Positions 1-12,700 of a DNA stretch of 64,000 bases are shown in pieces. The stretch spans positions 186,001-250,000 of the forward strand of contig JALRMH010000034.1 in the NCBI GenBank assembly GCA_026119935.1. Direction: 5' to 3'. The notes under the pieces were generated by a model, which was not told the DNA's origin, did not search any database, and saw only the letters and a list, made by a program, of their open reading frames with translations. This DNA is from Endothia cerciana (lineage: Eukaryota > Ascomycota > Sordariomycetes > Diaporthales > Cryphonectriaceae). The position numbers and the translations under genes were made by a program. The stretch's first letter is position 1, and each line of letters starts with the position of its first letter.

Positions 1-940
1 GTCGCCCGGGAGCGACCGACCGGCTCACATTTCCCCGTCCTCTCCCTCGCCGCTCCGCGACGACGCCCTAGCAGGCGAGTGGGTTTGAAGTCTCTTGGCT
101 CACGTGCTGGAGCCGCTCTTGATCAGATCCGGGGGTGTCTGCACGAATTGGGACCCCTTGGCCAACTCAATCTCAGAGCGCAGATTACCTTGATTGTGAT
201 GTTCACTCGTGCATCGACGGCGTCCCATCACCGGGGGACCCTTACCTGCGAGGCTTGATGTCAACAGCTCGACTTATCCATGAAGAACTACCCTGCCCGT
301 ACTGGACTACTCATGGTGACATCGTCTTCACAACCATGAATCCCGGGTGAATACCAAGACCAGTCGAATTGACCCAAGACATCCCTCGCTACCATTTGAT
401 ACATCTTGACTTGATGAGAGCCCATATATGGGGACAGTGCCCTTGGCGTAGACTGTGTTTTGTATGAAACAATTATCCGATTTGTGGCAAGGGACCGATG
501 ACATGCGCCGCTGTCAGTCGGTCTCACAGGAACATGATCAGTGGCCTGCCTGTCCCAAGTTCCTGGGTCTGAAGATCAACGGGTGCGTCTGAGATTCTCA
601 TGTTCGGCGTCGGCGTGGGCGGTCGGCTATGGCGAACACTGCCAAGTTGAGAAGCATACTCCGCCCTGGTATGCGGCTCAACGCGGTGGTGGCTCAAGTG
701 GAGAGCGCCGTTTCGCACTCAGGATTAGGCATTGATTGGCATTGATGCTCGAGACGGCTTCTTCCGTTCAGGGTTGCCTCTCTGTCTGTGTCGCGGCCCC
801 GGCCAAGGTGGTCAATGCTGTCCACGAGGCGACATTAGGCCTGTGGGGGCGTGTTGGGGGCACTGTTTAACCCAATGCCACATCCGACATTGTCATTTCG
901 AGTCTTGTTGGGATGGCTTCGTAATTGCTTCATCAATGAT

Positions 941-963
941 GTGTGTGTGTGTGTGTGTGTGTG
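941..963. repeat. GT dinucleotide microsatellite
   Basis: An uninterrupted GT tract of about eleven units is seen directly. It lies in non-coding sequence and has no evident function. Confidence 0.9.
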
Positions 964-2990
964 GTTACATGGTCAGGGCCCCAGGAGGGGCAGTGCTGGT
1001 TCCCGCTCGGCGACCTGACCCGCCAACGTCGAGGTCGCCGGCGTCCAGTAGGAAATTGCTTCCCCAGGTTTTGTCTGGTCACTGCCACGGAAATTCACGT
1101 TCCAACCCGCCTCTTCGAGGCCATGTCTGTGGGCTAGGGTGACCAAAGTGGCTTAGTAGCGTGGCCGGGAGCCTTGTTGGGTGAGATTGCGTGTCATCCC
1201 ACGTTTCTCGTTGTATATCATTGCCAATCTTACTGAAAGATCCGTACCGGTGGGTCGCGGCAGCTCTGATCATCGCAAGATGGACAATGCCCACGTTTCG
1301 GAGTCCCGCTTGTCGTTGAGCTTGAATCTTGACAATCCTGTTGATCCGGGGCTCGGGCACCACGAAATGAAGATGGGGACGTGTGACATCGGAGCTGGAC
1401 CCTGCCCGCCAGCCCAGCCTGTCTTCTCCCAGAAAGGGAAGGCCATGCGTTATATTGCCCCTTGCTGCGGAGATCTCCAATAAGCGACACGTGCTGCCCA
1501 CCTTAAAGATCCGGAAGGAGTCGAGGCGACGATCCGCGGCGGGGACGAACATGGAGCCTGGGCACCGCACCGAATGTGCGAGGGTGCCGCCCATGAGCTG
1601 AAGCTTCCTGAGTCGCGAAGGTGTGGACAGGATAGGTGATGCGATTCAAGGAACCACGCAGCACCCCAGGGCCCTCAGCAAAGTTCCCTCAGCCCCTAGC
1701 GCATGAGGAAGGGACCCGTGACACCACGATGTGCTGTACAATTCGCTGCAGGGCTGGGCTGCTGAGAGGTGGTATTCTCGTATTGGAAGATGGCGCCCTA
1801 GGATGTTGCATAGCTGTGACGGAGAAGAGGGTGGACGCTGGTGCCAGAGCGAATGCAGCTTCGGTCACCTTATCGACCTGTCATGGATGCCACGACACGG
1901 AGGTGACCAAGCCGTTTTCTGCCGGGCTGCAAAAATTGTGCAGCCGAAACCAGCAAGCCCGCAGGCGAGCTAGGTCCCACCTGGGCCGCGCACCTCTCGA
2001 AGTGGATGTGCCGAAGATGAGTTGACGCAGCCGCTCGACGAGTGAGCTCTTGCAGGCCGCTGGCGTGGTACTTTTACTGATGGCGGAGCCTGCTGGAGGG
2101 CAGGCATCTTCACGTCATCTCATTGCAAGTGACCCAGCCCATGCAACTTCAAGATTGATGAACCTCTGTCCAGTATCCTCTTGGGCGGATTCTTGATATT
2201 GAGGCCGCCCATGGCACGGCCAGGGAGGTTATCCCCGGCCCAGGGTGACGTCGAAGCTCGCAAAAATCTGGTACACCCCAATCGTCCTGTGTGGCGGGCT
2301 GGCCGCGGGTTCTTCCCCGCCGTCCTTATCTTGAGTGCCAGGAGTCTTCTTGAAGATACATCCAACGAGGATATAGGTTGAGACTGACGGGCTCGCCACT
2401 GAAGGGTTGCTGCCGCGAGCCCTGCCTGTCCGTGCGAGTGGTTGAAGTACGTAAGGCAACATCCCTTGGCCAGGCGAAGAAGTCATTGGGCTGCGACGAG
2501 CTCCCAGGGGATCGAGTCCAACGAGCCCGTCAGCCGCGGGATTTCGTTGGAGCTTGTGGGTCGAAGGTACAGGGGCCCCCAGGTTCTGGGGGACGGCCAG
2601 TGCCTGGCGGTACTATGGCACGTATGGATGGGTAGAGGAATGTGCCTACCTGGGACGGCAGGCCCCCTCCCCCCATCGAGCGGAATTACATTGTAATTGT
2701 GCACCTGGAGCTGGAACGCAGATGAGGCAGGGCGTCTCGCTGCGAAGCCCACCGGGAGGGAGTGTGGACGATAGGTCCTGCGTAATCCCCACCCCTCTTC
2801 TCGTCCTGGGTATTGCGAAGATGGCTGGTATGCAGAGTAGAGAGAGAAGTGACGTTGAGGCTGCTCGGGCTGCGAGGTAAGGTGACGTATTGGGTGGCAG
2901 CCAGAGCAACCCACAACCCGCTTGGGGATCCAACCTGGAAGGACGCGATCCCCCAGTGGAGGGCTTCCCGTAATCTGACATCCCGTCAGG

Positions 2991-3015
2991 TCTCGTCTCG
3001 TCTCGTCTCGTCTCG
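2991..3015. repeat. TCTCG pentanucleotide tandem repeat
   Basis: Five perfect head-to-tail copies of TCTCG are followed by a degenerate copy. The tract lies in gene-free sequence and is likely length-variable between strains. Confidence 0.9.
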
Positions 3016-4137
3016 TCTTTTCGGACAGGCTCGCCGTCCAAATGTCCTATCCTACACGATCACTGGCCTGGCCCCGTCAGCCGGTCATTTTGGACTAGGT
3101 GCATCTGCGGTCCCCCGTCCAAATCTGACGGGTGGGGAGCCAGTATGGCCATGAAACCCCCATCCTCGTACCGTCATCCTACATCATCGTGCGTGTCGCA
3201 CGCCTCCCAACTGCGGTAGGTAGGTAGCTGGCGAGATTGGTGTAGGATTGAAGCATGTCTGCTCCACCGTCGAAGTCTCCGAGGGCGGTACCATGATACA
3301 ATAAAAGTACGTCAGTGAGGGTTTGGACTGAGTCAGTCACCAGATGCGCGGCGGGAGGCGTTTGGGTCCCCTGCAAGGTTCAGGTGCAGAATCTCGAGAG
3401 ATAAAAGCGAACAGACAAAGAGATTGGACGGCGTCACGAGCGGGAGGAGAGATGCCTTAGCACTGATTAGGTATGTATGCTACCAACAACATACAGCATG
3501 CAGGGTGTGTGTGTACGTGGAATCTGCTCGACGCCCCCGAGTCAAGGAGGCACTGCCCGCCGCGAGCTTCACTGCTGCTGGAGGAGCTATCACGGACGGC
3601 AGCAACAAGTGTGGGCATGTAAAGAAGTACGTGATGCTATTGCGATGTCATATCAGCTGGGGCAGGTTGGTCGGTTGGTGGTCCTCGCCAAGCTGCCTCT
3701 CTCGTCTGCCGGCTGGAGAATGGCGGACCACTGCCTTCCTCTCGGCTACGTAATGTGCCAGTGTGCCAGGGGAGGCGCTTACATTGGCTTCAGCCCCCCC
3801 CCCGGCTGCATTCAGGTCAAGTTGCGGTACATTGCGCCTCCCCCAGAAGACGCTACAGGGGCCACCCTGCCGTCTCCTGGGAGAGATATCAGAGGGCCAC
3901 ATCGCAGCCAATCAGGGCCAATTCGCGTGATCAGTGAGCTCGCCACTTGAGTATGAAACGGCCGCGAATGGCAGGCTTGACGCTCGGCTCAAGGCAGGCC
4001 TCTACACTGAACACTCTCGGGATTTGTTTGGGAGGGGGGGGGCAGAGCCGAGGAAGCCATAGGTGATGCAGGTGGCTGAACCGATGAGGATGTGGGAGGT
4101 GGGGGTCGTGAGGAATAAATGACACTGGCGGGCGAGC

Positions 4138-4154
4138 CTCTCTCTCTCTCTCTC
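4138..4154. repeat. TC dinucleotide microsatellite
   Basis: A short uninterrupted CT/TC tract in intergenic sequence. No gene is associated with it. Confidence 0.8.
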
Positions 4155-5210
4155 GCCCGGTCGCCCGCCCTGCTTCTAACCAGCCGTGGGAACTAAGCCA
4201 GTGGCGTCGACTACCCAGACAGAAGAGCCGAGACAAGGTAAAAGCACTGGGCATCTCATCGTTATCAAATGCAGACTATGATCTCATGCCCACGGCCCGC
4301 ACTGCTCTGCAATAACTACTGAGTACTCTGCCGAGATTACATCTGCCCTGTCTGGCTGTCTGGCTGTTCAGAGAGCTCCAGTCGTCCTCACTTCATCCAT
4401 CCAGCTAGACCAGATGGGGCAGGATATGTGGCCCGGGTCACCCTGAGGCACATCGAACTCTCCAGCCCGGCAGTGTCACATGCGCCGGTGCCGTGGATCC
4501 CCTTGACAGCTCGACAGGAGTCTTGATGGGTGCTGACCCAGGGCCCCGTCAGTCTGACCCCCGGCCTGGCCTGCTGTACCCTTCCGTGAACCTCTCTTCC
4601 GTACATATCTCCCGTCATGTCTCTCTCCCGTCCTCATGTCATTGATGTGGACCGCCATCTGGCTGGCTGCTGCTGCTGCTTGACAGGTCCTGCTGCACAC
4701 GAGCCAGCCAGCCAGCCAGCGCGCGCTAGGTACTATGGTACATGGTAGGCGGTGGACAACCCTATTTTCTCCACACATCAGTTGCCCACTGGGCTTTGGG
4801 CACCTGGTCCTTGCAGGGCCGACTCCCCCTCTCTGCCGTCAACCCCTACCATGTTGCTTAGTACCTTGGCGCACACGGTACATGGCACCTCCGTCTTATG
4901 CCCGCGCGGCCCCTGTCCACTTTCTTCATCCCGACCCATCCTTGCCCCTTTTAGCCTGACACCCCCGCAACGTGATATTGGCACTCTTTCCCCACCAGCC
5001 TGAGCAGACCCCTGCCCGGCTCTTGCTCGAGCTGCAGGTGCAGGTGCGGGTGCGGGTGCGGTTCTCTGCACTGACTACGGGCCAGGGTTTGGCTGGCAAG
5101 GTAGCTACGGGACCCTAGTGCCCTGAGCACACCCAAGGGTACAGGTAGGTCCTCCCTAGCGTGTGCGTGCGTCAAAGACCCTTGACACCCTGACTGGATC
5201 TTTTGACCCG

Positions 5211-5277
5211 GCTGCTGTCTGCTGCTGTCTGCTGCTGTCTGCTGTCTTCTGCTGTCTGCTGCTGCTGGCTGCTGCTA
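5211..5277. repeat. GCTGCTGTCT-type imperfect tandem repeat
   Basis: Three near-perfect copies of a 10-base GCTGCTGTCT unit are followed by degenerate CTG-rich copies. The tract ends about 180 bases before the FlbC-like start codon, so it probably lies in the promoter or 5' leader of that gene. It stays open in the frame upstream of the start, but the encoded Cys/Leu-rich stretch is not typical of the family. Confidence 0.75.
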
Positions 5278-5456
5278 CTCCTTGCTCTGGGGCGAGACGA
5301 GAGAATAAGACTCGGCCTCTGACCAGCACCATATTTTTTTTTTCCCCCCCTTCCTTCTGGCCCGTCTGTACCTCACCCTCCTCGGACCATCTTCACGACC
5401 ACAATCCCGGATCGACCTGCGCTTCCTTAGCACACACACCAAGACAAACCTCCAAC

Positions 5457-6762
5457 ATGACAATGACGATAGACCCAAACCAACAGCAACGATACGGATC
5501 ATTTCCATCACCGGCCGACAGCATGTCTTCGTCGTCATATCCCACCTCACACCCGCATTTTAACAACCCTTGGGCATCGACAGCACCACAGACTGCCGCC
5601 CTGTACGCGGGTTCACCAGTGACACAGAGTGGAATGCCTCCCAATCCCATGGCTATGGATCGCCACCCGCAGCAGCCCTCGTCCCGTCCGCCGGTCACCG
5701 CCCCAATGGCACAATATAGCTCCGGCGGGCCTGTGACCTCAGCCCCAGCGGGCAGCCCTCTCAGTATGGTGGACCCTCCTCTTCCAGGCCGCCCCGACTT
5801 ACTTTCTCTCCCTCAAGATCTCATGAGTATCAACCGGATGCCCCATCAGACCGCTGCGTCCTCGTACTCTGATCCCGCCTACCACGCGACCGCGGCCTCC
5901 CCGGTCCACGCCACGTATGCTACGTCGCCGACTAGCTACGAGCACAGCATGGGATACCCGTCCTCTGCCGTGCGCCATCCGTTCGGTATCTCGTCCGAAG
6001 CAGATACCAGAAGGTATTCTCAGTCATCCATCTCCTCTACCGCGTCGTACGATCCAGGCGACATGACCTTGCCGCGCGTGGCCCGCGCCCACCCCGTCGA
6101 CTTCCGGCACACCAGGGACCCGCGAGGGTACCAGGAGCCGCTCGAGGTGGCCCACCAGATGGTCCAGATGAGGTTCGACACCAGCAGCCAGGAGACGCCC
6201 CGCGCAGGTGTCTACAACAACAGGGGGAGGGGTTCGGGTGATTCGTATGGGTTTCCTTCAACGCACTCTGCGTCCTCGAGCGTCTCATCGACTGGATTCA
6301 GCCCGTACTATGGCGGCTCCATCGACGGGAGCGTTAGTGACTACTCGACGGCAGGATCTGACATCGAATCAAGGACCCTCCCGCGCCCTCAAGGCCTGAT
6401 GCCGACCCAGCCGCCGGCGCCGCAGTCCATGATGGGCCAGTTTAGCTCCAAGGTCTCGAGCAGTACCCAGAAGAAGCACAAGTGCAAGGTATGCGACAAG
6501 CGCTTCACGCGCCCGAGCTCCCTGCAAACTCACATGTACAGCCACACCGGAGAGAAGCGTAAGTGCCACCGCCTCTCCTCGCGCCTTTCACACCGTGTTC
6601 CCCATTAGTTGACATGAGTCTTTTGATGTAGCGTTCAAGTGTGAGCACCCAAATTGTGGGCGCAACTTCTCCGTGGTCTCGAACCTCCGACGACATCGAA
6701 AGGTGCACAAGGGCGAGGCCCAATCAGACGCAGGCAGCGAGGACCAGAACCAATCCGACTAG
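5457..6762 (+). CDS. flbC: FlbC-like C2H2 zinc-finger transcription factor
   Basis: Two exons, 5457-6558 and 6632-6762, encode 410 residues. The intron starts GTAAGT and ends TAG, and it splits the linker between two C2H2 fingers, so only splicing completes finger 2. Finger 1 has Cys343, Cys346, His359 and His363. Finger 2 has Cys371, Cys376, His389 and His393. The TGEKPFKC linker joins them. The first 335 residues are Ser/Pro/Gln-rich low complexity, as expected of a regulatory domain. The RPSSLQTHMYSHTGEK and FSVVSNLRRH signatures match, from family memory, FlbC, a nuclear activator of conidiation genes in Aspergillus. I chose the ATG in CCAACATGAC because the in-frame sequence before it is repeat-derived. 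The assignment to FlbC rather than another two-finger paralogue is inference. It is the only clear gene in about 15.8 kb. Confidence 0.85.
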
Positions 6763-9700
6763 AGTCTACACCTACCCTGGATTCGATTGAACAAAACGCG
6801 ACCTGCTGGTGCCTCTTAAGCGATGGGGGGCACCGTCAAAGCGAACGGCTTATCCTCTTTCACCTGTGGTTTTTTTTTTTTTTTTGGTTTCGAAGATGAC
6901 GCTCTAATTCTGCAACCGTTCGCTGCCATACCCTTTTCTATACCCTTCACCTCAATCACGGTCGGGCCATGGTCACCCGCATAGCCGAGACAGGAGTATT
7001 GGCAGGGGGTTAAAGGCTGGGTCGCGTTGTGCATTTCCAGGCCGGAACAGTCCAGAGGGACGGTAAAAGTTTTCACTTGGGGGTCGTAAGAGTGGGAACC
7101 GCAAGATGATACCCGGTTGCTTGTCGACTTGTCCCGGATGAGATGGCTGCGGGCTCGTTGGGTTATGACGACATGGAGGTGGATATCGACTTTCCCGACG
7201 CCGCCGACTGTCAGGTTCGCATTCTCAACGCTCGCTCTCATCCGCCCCGAGTGGCACGGCAATTTTCTTGGTTTTTGCCCTCGAGTTACGATACTTTTCT
7301 TACTTTCTTCTTGTTTGGATTATAAGGTTACCATGGGCGATGCGGGTCGCTCAGGATCATTTCCTCACTTACGGGTGAGACGATACCAAAAGGACCGCGG
7401 CGGATGGCGTTACGGGTCGGCAATGGTTCAGATTTTTGGGATTCACAGGTTTGAAGAGGTGGCGGGATCTTTCCGGCCTTTCGAGCACGAAGTCAAATGC
7501 TCGTGTCCTCTCGCTTCTTACAATCAGCACCAGAGGATTAATGTCTTTCGTTTGCAAGGATACCAAGGCCCCGGCACACTTCTAGACACTCGCTAATCAC
7601 TACAACTACACGGTCGTTTCACATGGTGGGAAGGGACTGGTCATCACGGTCGGGGTTTGCATGGTTATTAGAGGTGGCTGTATCTATATATATGGAAGGG
7701 GGGGGGGGAGGGGGGTTCAAAGGGCAGGGAAAGAAGGTGTGATGATGGAGACGCTGGTCTCTTCCTCTCGTTCATGATTGTGTGCGAAGAGAGCCGCGCG
7801 ACACACATGTAAGATCAGTTGAGAAGAGCTTTCAAAAAATTATGAACGCGATTGCGCTGGACATTCAATAATCTTGGACTGCTGCGGATGGTCTTCCTGC
7901 GGTGATTCGAGCTTACTACATGCCACGGCGGATTCGACCTCTCCTCACACACACTCCCCTCTGCTGTTCGGGCCCATCCGTTCATGGACAACCACTTACT
8001 GTCCCACAGGTTGGAAGCTAATCTTTGACCAGCGGTCCGGGAGCGCCAAACCTCACATACAGAACTCCCATCGGCGGGGAGCGGATCGTCACCGCCAGTT
8101 CCCCCAACGGGATATCTGCGGTTGGAAAAGGTTGGCACGTGGTCGTCCGTTCGACGCGTCAGTCAGTTGACCACACTGCAGATGCCGCCGATCATCTCCC
8201 CCTTCTGACCGGCGATCAGTTGTTATGCGTGTTCGTCCCGTCCGAACCCCCCCCCCCCTTCTTCGGGGGAGATCCAGCACGAGTCTTTTTGTTCGAGGGA
8301 GGGAAGGGAAGGAAGGAAGGAGGGAAGGTTGTCCTTTGGGGGGGGGGGGTATTGCGATCAGCGCGTCTGTGGGAAAAGCTTATTTGGATGTCACTAACGT
8401 GCCACACCATACATAACCTCTCTGTGGAGCAGGTCCGATTCGAATAGTAGCACCCCCGAGCGTCTTGAAACAGCCGGGTCCGACGATCGAAAGGCTGACC
8501 CGTCATTCCTGTCCTGTCCATCTCTTTGAGGCGGAAACAACCCCCCCCCCCCCGCGGAAGACTACCTGACCGATCGAGTGCACTCCTCCGCCTCTCAGCC
8601 TGTCCGTGATGGAAAAGGGGAAACCTCCAGCACGCCATCTACCCTCTCTCCCTTCATACGCCCGGGGCCACTGTTCATTCGTCCCCCCCCTTCCCCCCCC
8701 TCCCCGCGCCTGTATAATGCACGCCGGGGCACTCGCCCCCCGATTCGCGATGGGGGATTTGGTCACACGGCCACAGCGTGACGGCTGAAGTGAGGTCACC
8801 GTACTTGCTGCAGGCTGGGCAGGGCACGGCTCTCCCGTCTGCCACGCCTCGCTTGTGGGACCCGAGGAGCAGGTTCTGTACCCAGGCTGCTGGCCCCGGG
8901 GGGGGGGGGACTGGTCAGAGCTTGCACCGCCGATCCACGCAGGAAGAGAGGTCTTTGTTCACCGACCCCCACTGGGGAGAGGGCACAAAAGGGGCACAGT
9001 ACGAGGCGAGTTTTCTGCGGATTAGGGAACTCACGGCTGGGATCTGCTAGCCGCATATGCCAAAATCCCGCCAAGTTCCCATGCTGAAATCTGAGATGCT
9101 AGCTACACTAGCAGCGCTGGAGGGTGGGGCAAGAGATATTAAAAGTTGAATTACCCAATGAGAGCCGGCCCAGAAAAAGTCGGGCATTGGGGATGACTGA
9201 GCGAAGCACACGCCACCGTAAACAGAGTAGGATGGGAGGAACTGCAGGCATGTCTAGTCTTACTAAGAGCGGCGATCAGGTACAAGAAGGAGGCAAAAAA
9301 AAATAAGACCAAAAAATCTTTCAGCCGGTCGTCGAAGGGGCGGCTTGTTTCTTTTTGCGGGGCGGAAAGGCTGAGAGGGAGAGAATACGTGCACCGCCGC
9401 GTCCAAGATAGAAAGAAGCGCAGGGTTCTTCGACTCTCGAACCCAAGGCAACAAAGCTGAGGCACTGGGGCCGATTCGTTCGCTCGCGCCGGAGGTGTGC
9501 ACGATCCATGCACTGCAACGGCGGATGCAGCGGGATGGGCACGGGGTATGAAGGCCTCCCAGCTTCTCGAGGGGACGGATGTTGCTGCCCGAGCCAAGGG
9601 CTGAAGATCATGTCCTGTATCGTGCCAGCTGCCCGTCGCAGAGAAAAGCCCCGTTTCGCCCGGGCGTCCAATGCCCCCCAGCGTACGAGCCTGTGGCGAG

Positions 9701-12700
9701 GACACGCGAAGCACGGCGTTGTGTTGCGTTCGGGAGCCCGGGCGCCGGCCGCCGGCGCGGGCAGCGGGAGAGGAGCCAGGAGGAGGGCATGGGGCTTGCG
9801 CGTACAAAGCACGCCTTGGGAGGCCCCATCCCTCACCGAGCAGGCGGGAGAAGGCAGAATTCCGCGGGTTCTTACTCGTCAACCTGCGGGGCTTCAGCAG
9901 GCAGCGCAACCTCCCCGACCCCGGGAAAGCACCGCGTGCCATCCAACGGGGTCGTCTTGTTCGCCATCGTGGCCATCCACCAGAGAGGACGGTCGGGTCT
10001 CCACTCCCGTTGGGCTGTGCTGCCCCATGCGGACTTGAAACACGCTTGACCGGGATGGTGGAGTCCCAGGCGAGGGGAGGGGGGGGTAGGATAGAGGGTG
10101 CTTATCGTCGCCACCAAAGCGGAAGCTTGCAACCTTGGGGAAAGATTGGATGGCATTCTCAATTGGGGCCGTCGATCGGCTTCCTGATGTGGGAAGGCCG
10201 ACCACCTTCGCGGCTGCAGGCTGCAGCACCCCAAGAAGGTTGCGGGGCTTCCAAGCTGGAGGGACAGACGGCCAATGGAGCGGGGACGGGGCAGAGGGTG
10301 AGCGAGTACTACTGTGTAGTAGTAAGGCCTCTGGGCGGGAAAAAGAGGGAGGCGACAGCATGTACGGTATGACCTGGCCGCCAATGAGGAGCGTGGGGGG
10401 TGGTAGTGGGGCGAGGGCTAGGACGCACCGATTGGACTTGCGACGGGACCCTGAACTTGCTCCCTGGCGTTAGCGAGAAGCGGGTTATGTCATGTCACTT
10501 GAACCAACCCGTGTGGAAGGCTGGTTGGCTGGTTGGATGGCTCGCTCTTCTGATCAGAGCCTTGCCCCCTCGGCAACGCCCCTCCGTGCTGTCCCCCCCC
10601 CTCCCCCCCTCCCCGCACCCGCGAGAGGGGACTGTATCGCCTCGACTCACCAGTCACAGGGCTACAGGTGGATCTCCGGGGCGGGGACAAGCATCAGTCG
10701 TGACGCAGCTGGCGCGTGAGATCTGGGAAGAGGCGCGGTAGTTGGGCGGACAGGATGCCCCGTTCCATGCACGACTCAGAGCACCATGTATGATCCCGGT
10801 GCGGAGGAGCCACTGCGCGTTTGATATCTTGGTTCGGTAGAGAATGGCCCGCTGGTGCAGAGGAGACCGACCAGCCGCATGGGCGTACCCGCGCACACGG
10901 GCGGGAACTCCAGCAGCCCGGCAGGACCGTCACGGTGAAGAGGGCTGGGGGGCCTCGGTTGGCTGCGAGGTATCATCGCAGAGAGCTCTCTGGGGGCCGG
11001 AGATTTGGGGTGATGTTGGGAAGACGGAGGCCCATGGCAGGCGGCGATTGGCCGACAAGGGCGAGGAGGTCCTCTGGCGGCGATGACGTTGGCGGATAGG
11101 GCGCAGGGGGGCTGCGATGACGTAGCTGGCCCAGGAACTCCGTGGGGCCGGTGGAGATGGGCCACACCAGACGGGATGAGAAGGGGTCCCGTCCCATCCC
11201 CCGGCCTCCATGCAAGCCCTGCTTAGCCGGCTGCTGCTGATTTGTACGTACTGCGGCCCTCACTGGAGGGTCAGATGCAGGCCTACTAAGCTTACTAGAT
11301 CCGATTGCGCCTAGCCGGCAAATCATTGCGGTGTTTGGCAAGGGCCGATATGGAGGCGACACCTGTCATGGACCAGAGATCTTCAGGGTCCTCTTGATAG
11401 GCACCTGAGATGTGCAGGGGGCCGGCCACGGGACTCACATCCCAATGGCTCCGACGAGCTGGGAGGTACTGGGTGAGTACCGTGGGACGAGAGGTGGAGG
11501 TGAGGACGACTTCATCCGGCATTGTCCTGCACAGAGCACAGAGCCTCACCTCGAGTCCAGGCCGCCCTGCTGTAGAGTCTCGGAGTCCGGCCCCGGTCTT
11601 GACCAACCTGAGGAGTCCCTGGCCCGATACAAGTGCGACCAGGCCGGGCCATCAGGGGGGTGGAGTGGTCATTGACTGCAGTAATGTTGTGGTCTGGGTG
11701 GTGCCTTGGGAGGCTCTGCCAGGGCCAGGACCTCAAGCCATTCGCGAGGGACAAGAGACGAGAGACGAGAGGCGGGAACCATGCCAGCGCAGAGTTCAGG
11801 CTGATGGTCCATATCTCTGCGGTGGGTGTGTATGGAACACCTGAGATGTCGTTGAATTAACCCTCGCTGTACGATGACGTAGATGGCGTCTGCAGGATCC
11901 ATTCCTTCCAGTGTCTGTGGACCCTCACTTTTTTTTTCTTCTCTCACTTTTTTTTTTTTTTTTTTTTTTTCCATCACCACTTCCCCCTCTCACTTCCCCA
12001 CATCCCTACCCTCGTCGTTCTAATGCAGCCCCCCCCCCCCAACCCAGACCACTCCGTACCGGTACAAGACAACACGTTCCGCAGTCATTGTAGCAGCAGC
12101 CCAGCCCAGCCCACCCCCCAGTACCCTGACCCCCTCCCCAAAGGGAGCCGTGCAGCCCGTCCAGACGAAATTGGTGGAAATGAGCCATCGGTTATTTTAA
12201 TTCCTGCCGAACTCAAATTCTTCCGCGGTTTGGTTTCAGGCCCTTGTCTCCCTTTGGGGTTCGAAATTGCATAACTTCCGGGTCTTATTTATCGAGCAGC
12301 ATCGAGGGAATGGGCTCGACACGACCAGACAGACACAAAGTCGGAATGGGACTGCGCCAAGATCAGGGTCCTCTTCCGGGCCAGGTTGAAACCAAACGGA
12401 CGGCCCATGCCACCATGCCAGGGTAATACATAGTAACATACATACTAAGCAGTATGAAGATGCCATTCCTGTCGTGACATCGACTTCTCCCACCAGATTG
12501 CCATCTCGGATGATTACCCATGGCCCCCTGGCTCTGGCACACAAAACCTCTCCGGGTGACACACCTCTCTCTTTTTTTTTTCTTCATCCTCGCCAATAGC
12601 GAAATCCTGCGTGTTCAAACTGTTCGAGCCATTTACACATCAGCGCTCACCCCTCTCTCAATTCTTCTGTACTACCGGTGTGGCGCCAAACCGGCCCTTC

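Larger units (their letters stand above)
1..5456. other. Gene-free upstream region of the FlbC-like gene
   Basis: No open frame here starts with ATG, shows family motifs and can be extended by consensus splicing. The sequence is GC-rich with simple repeats: GT dinucleotides, TCTCG pentamers, TC dinucleotides and GCTGCTGTCT-like units. The last 300 bases before the zinc-finger gene are pyrimidine-rich (a T/C tract near 5333-5350) and look like a 5' leader. Long, gene-poor upstream regions are common for fungal developmental regulators, so promoter elements or noncoding transcripts are plausible, but none is directly visible. Confidence 0.55.

Noticed and set aside
732..1142. 136-codon frame containing a run of Cys-Val repeats
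   Set aside because: The repeat is just the translated GT microsatellite; the frame has no other protein character.
5163..5456. Upstream extension of the FlbC-like reading frame
   Set aside because: The extra 98 residues come from GCTGCTGTCT repeats and a T/C tract, start without a good context and do not resemble the family; the ATG at 5457 has a better context and a family-like start.
9151..10384. Several overlapping frames of 150-260 codons on both strands
   Set aside because: They overlap in up to five frames in GC-rich DNA, lack motifs and have no consistent start; typical chance open frames.
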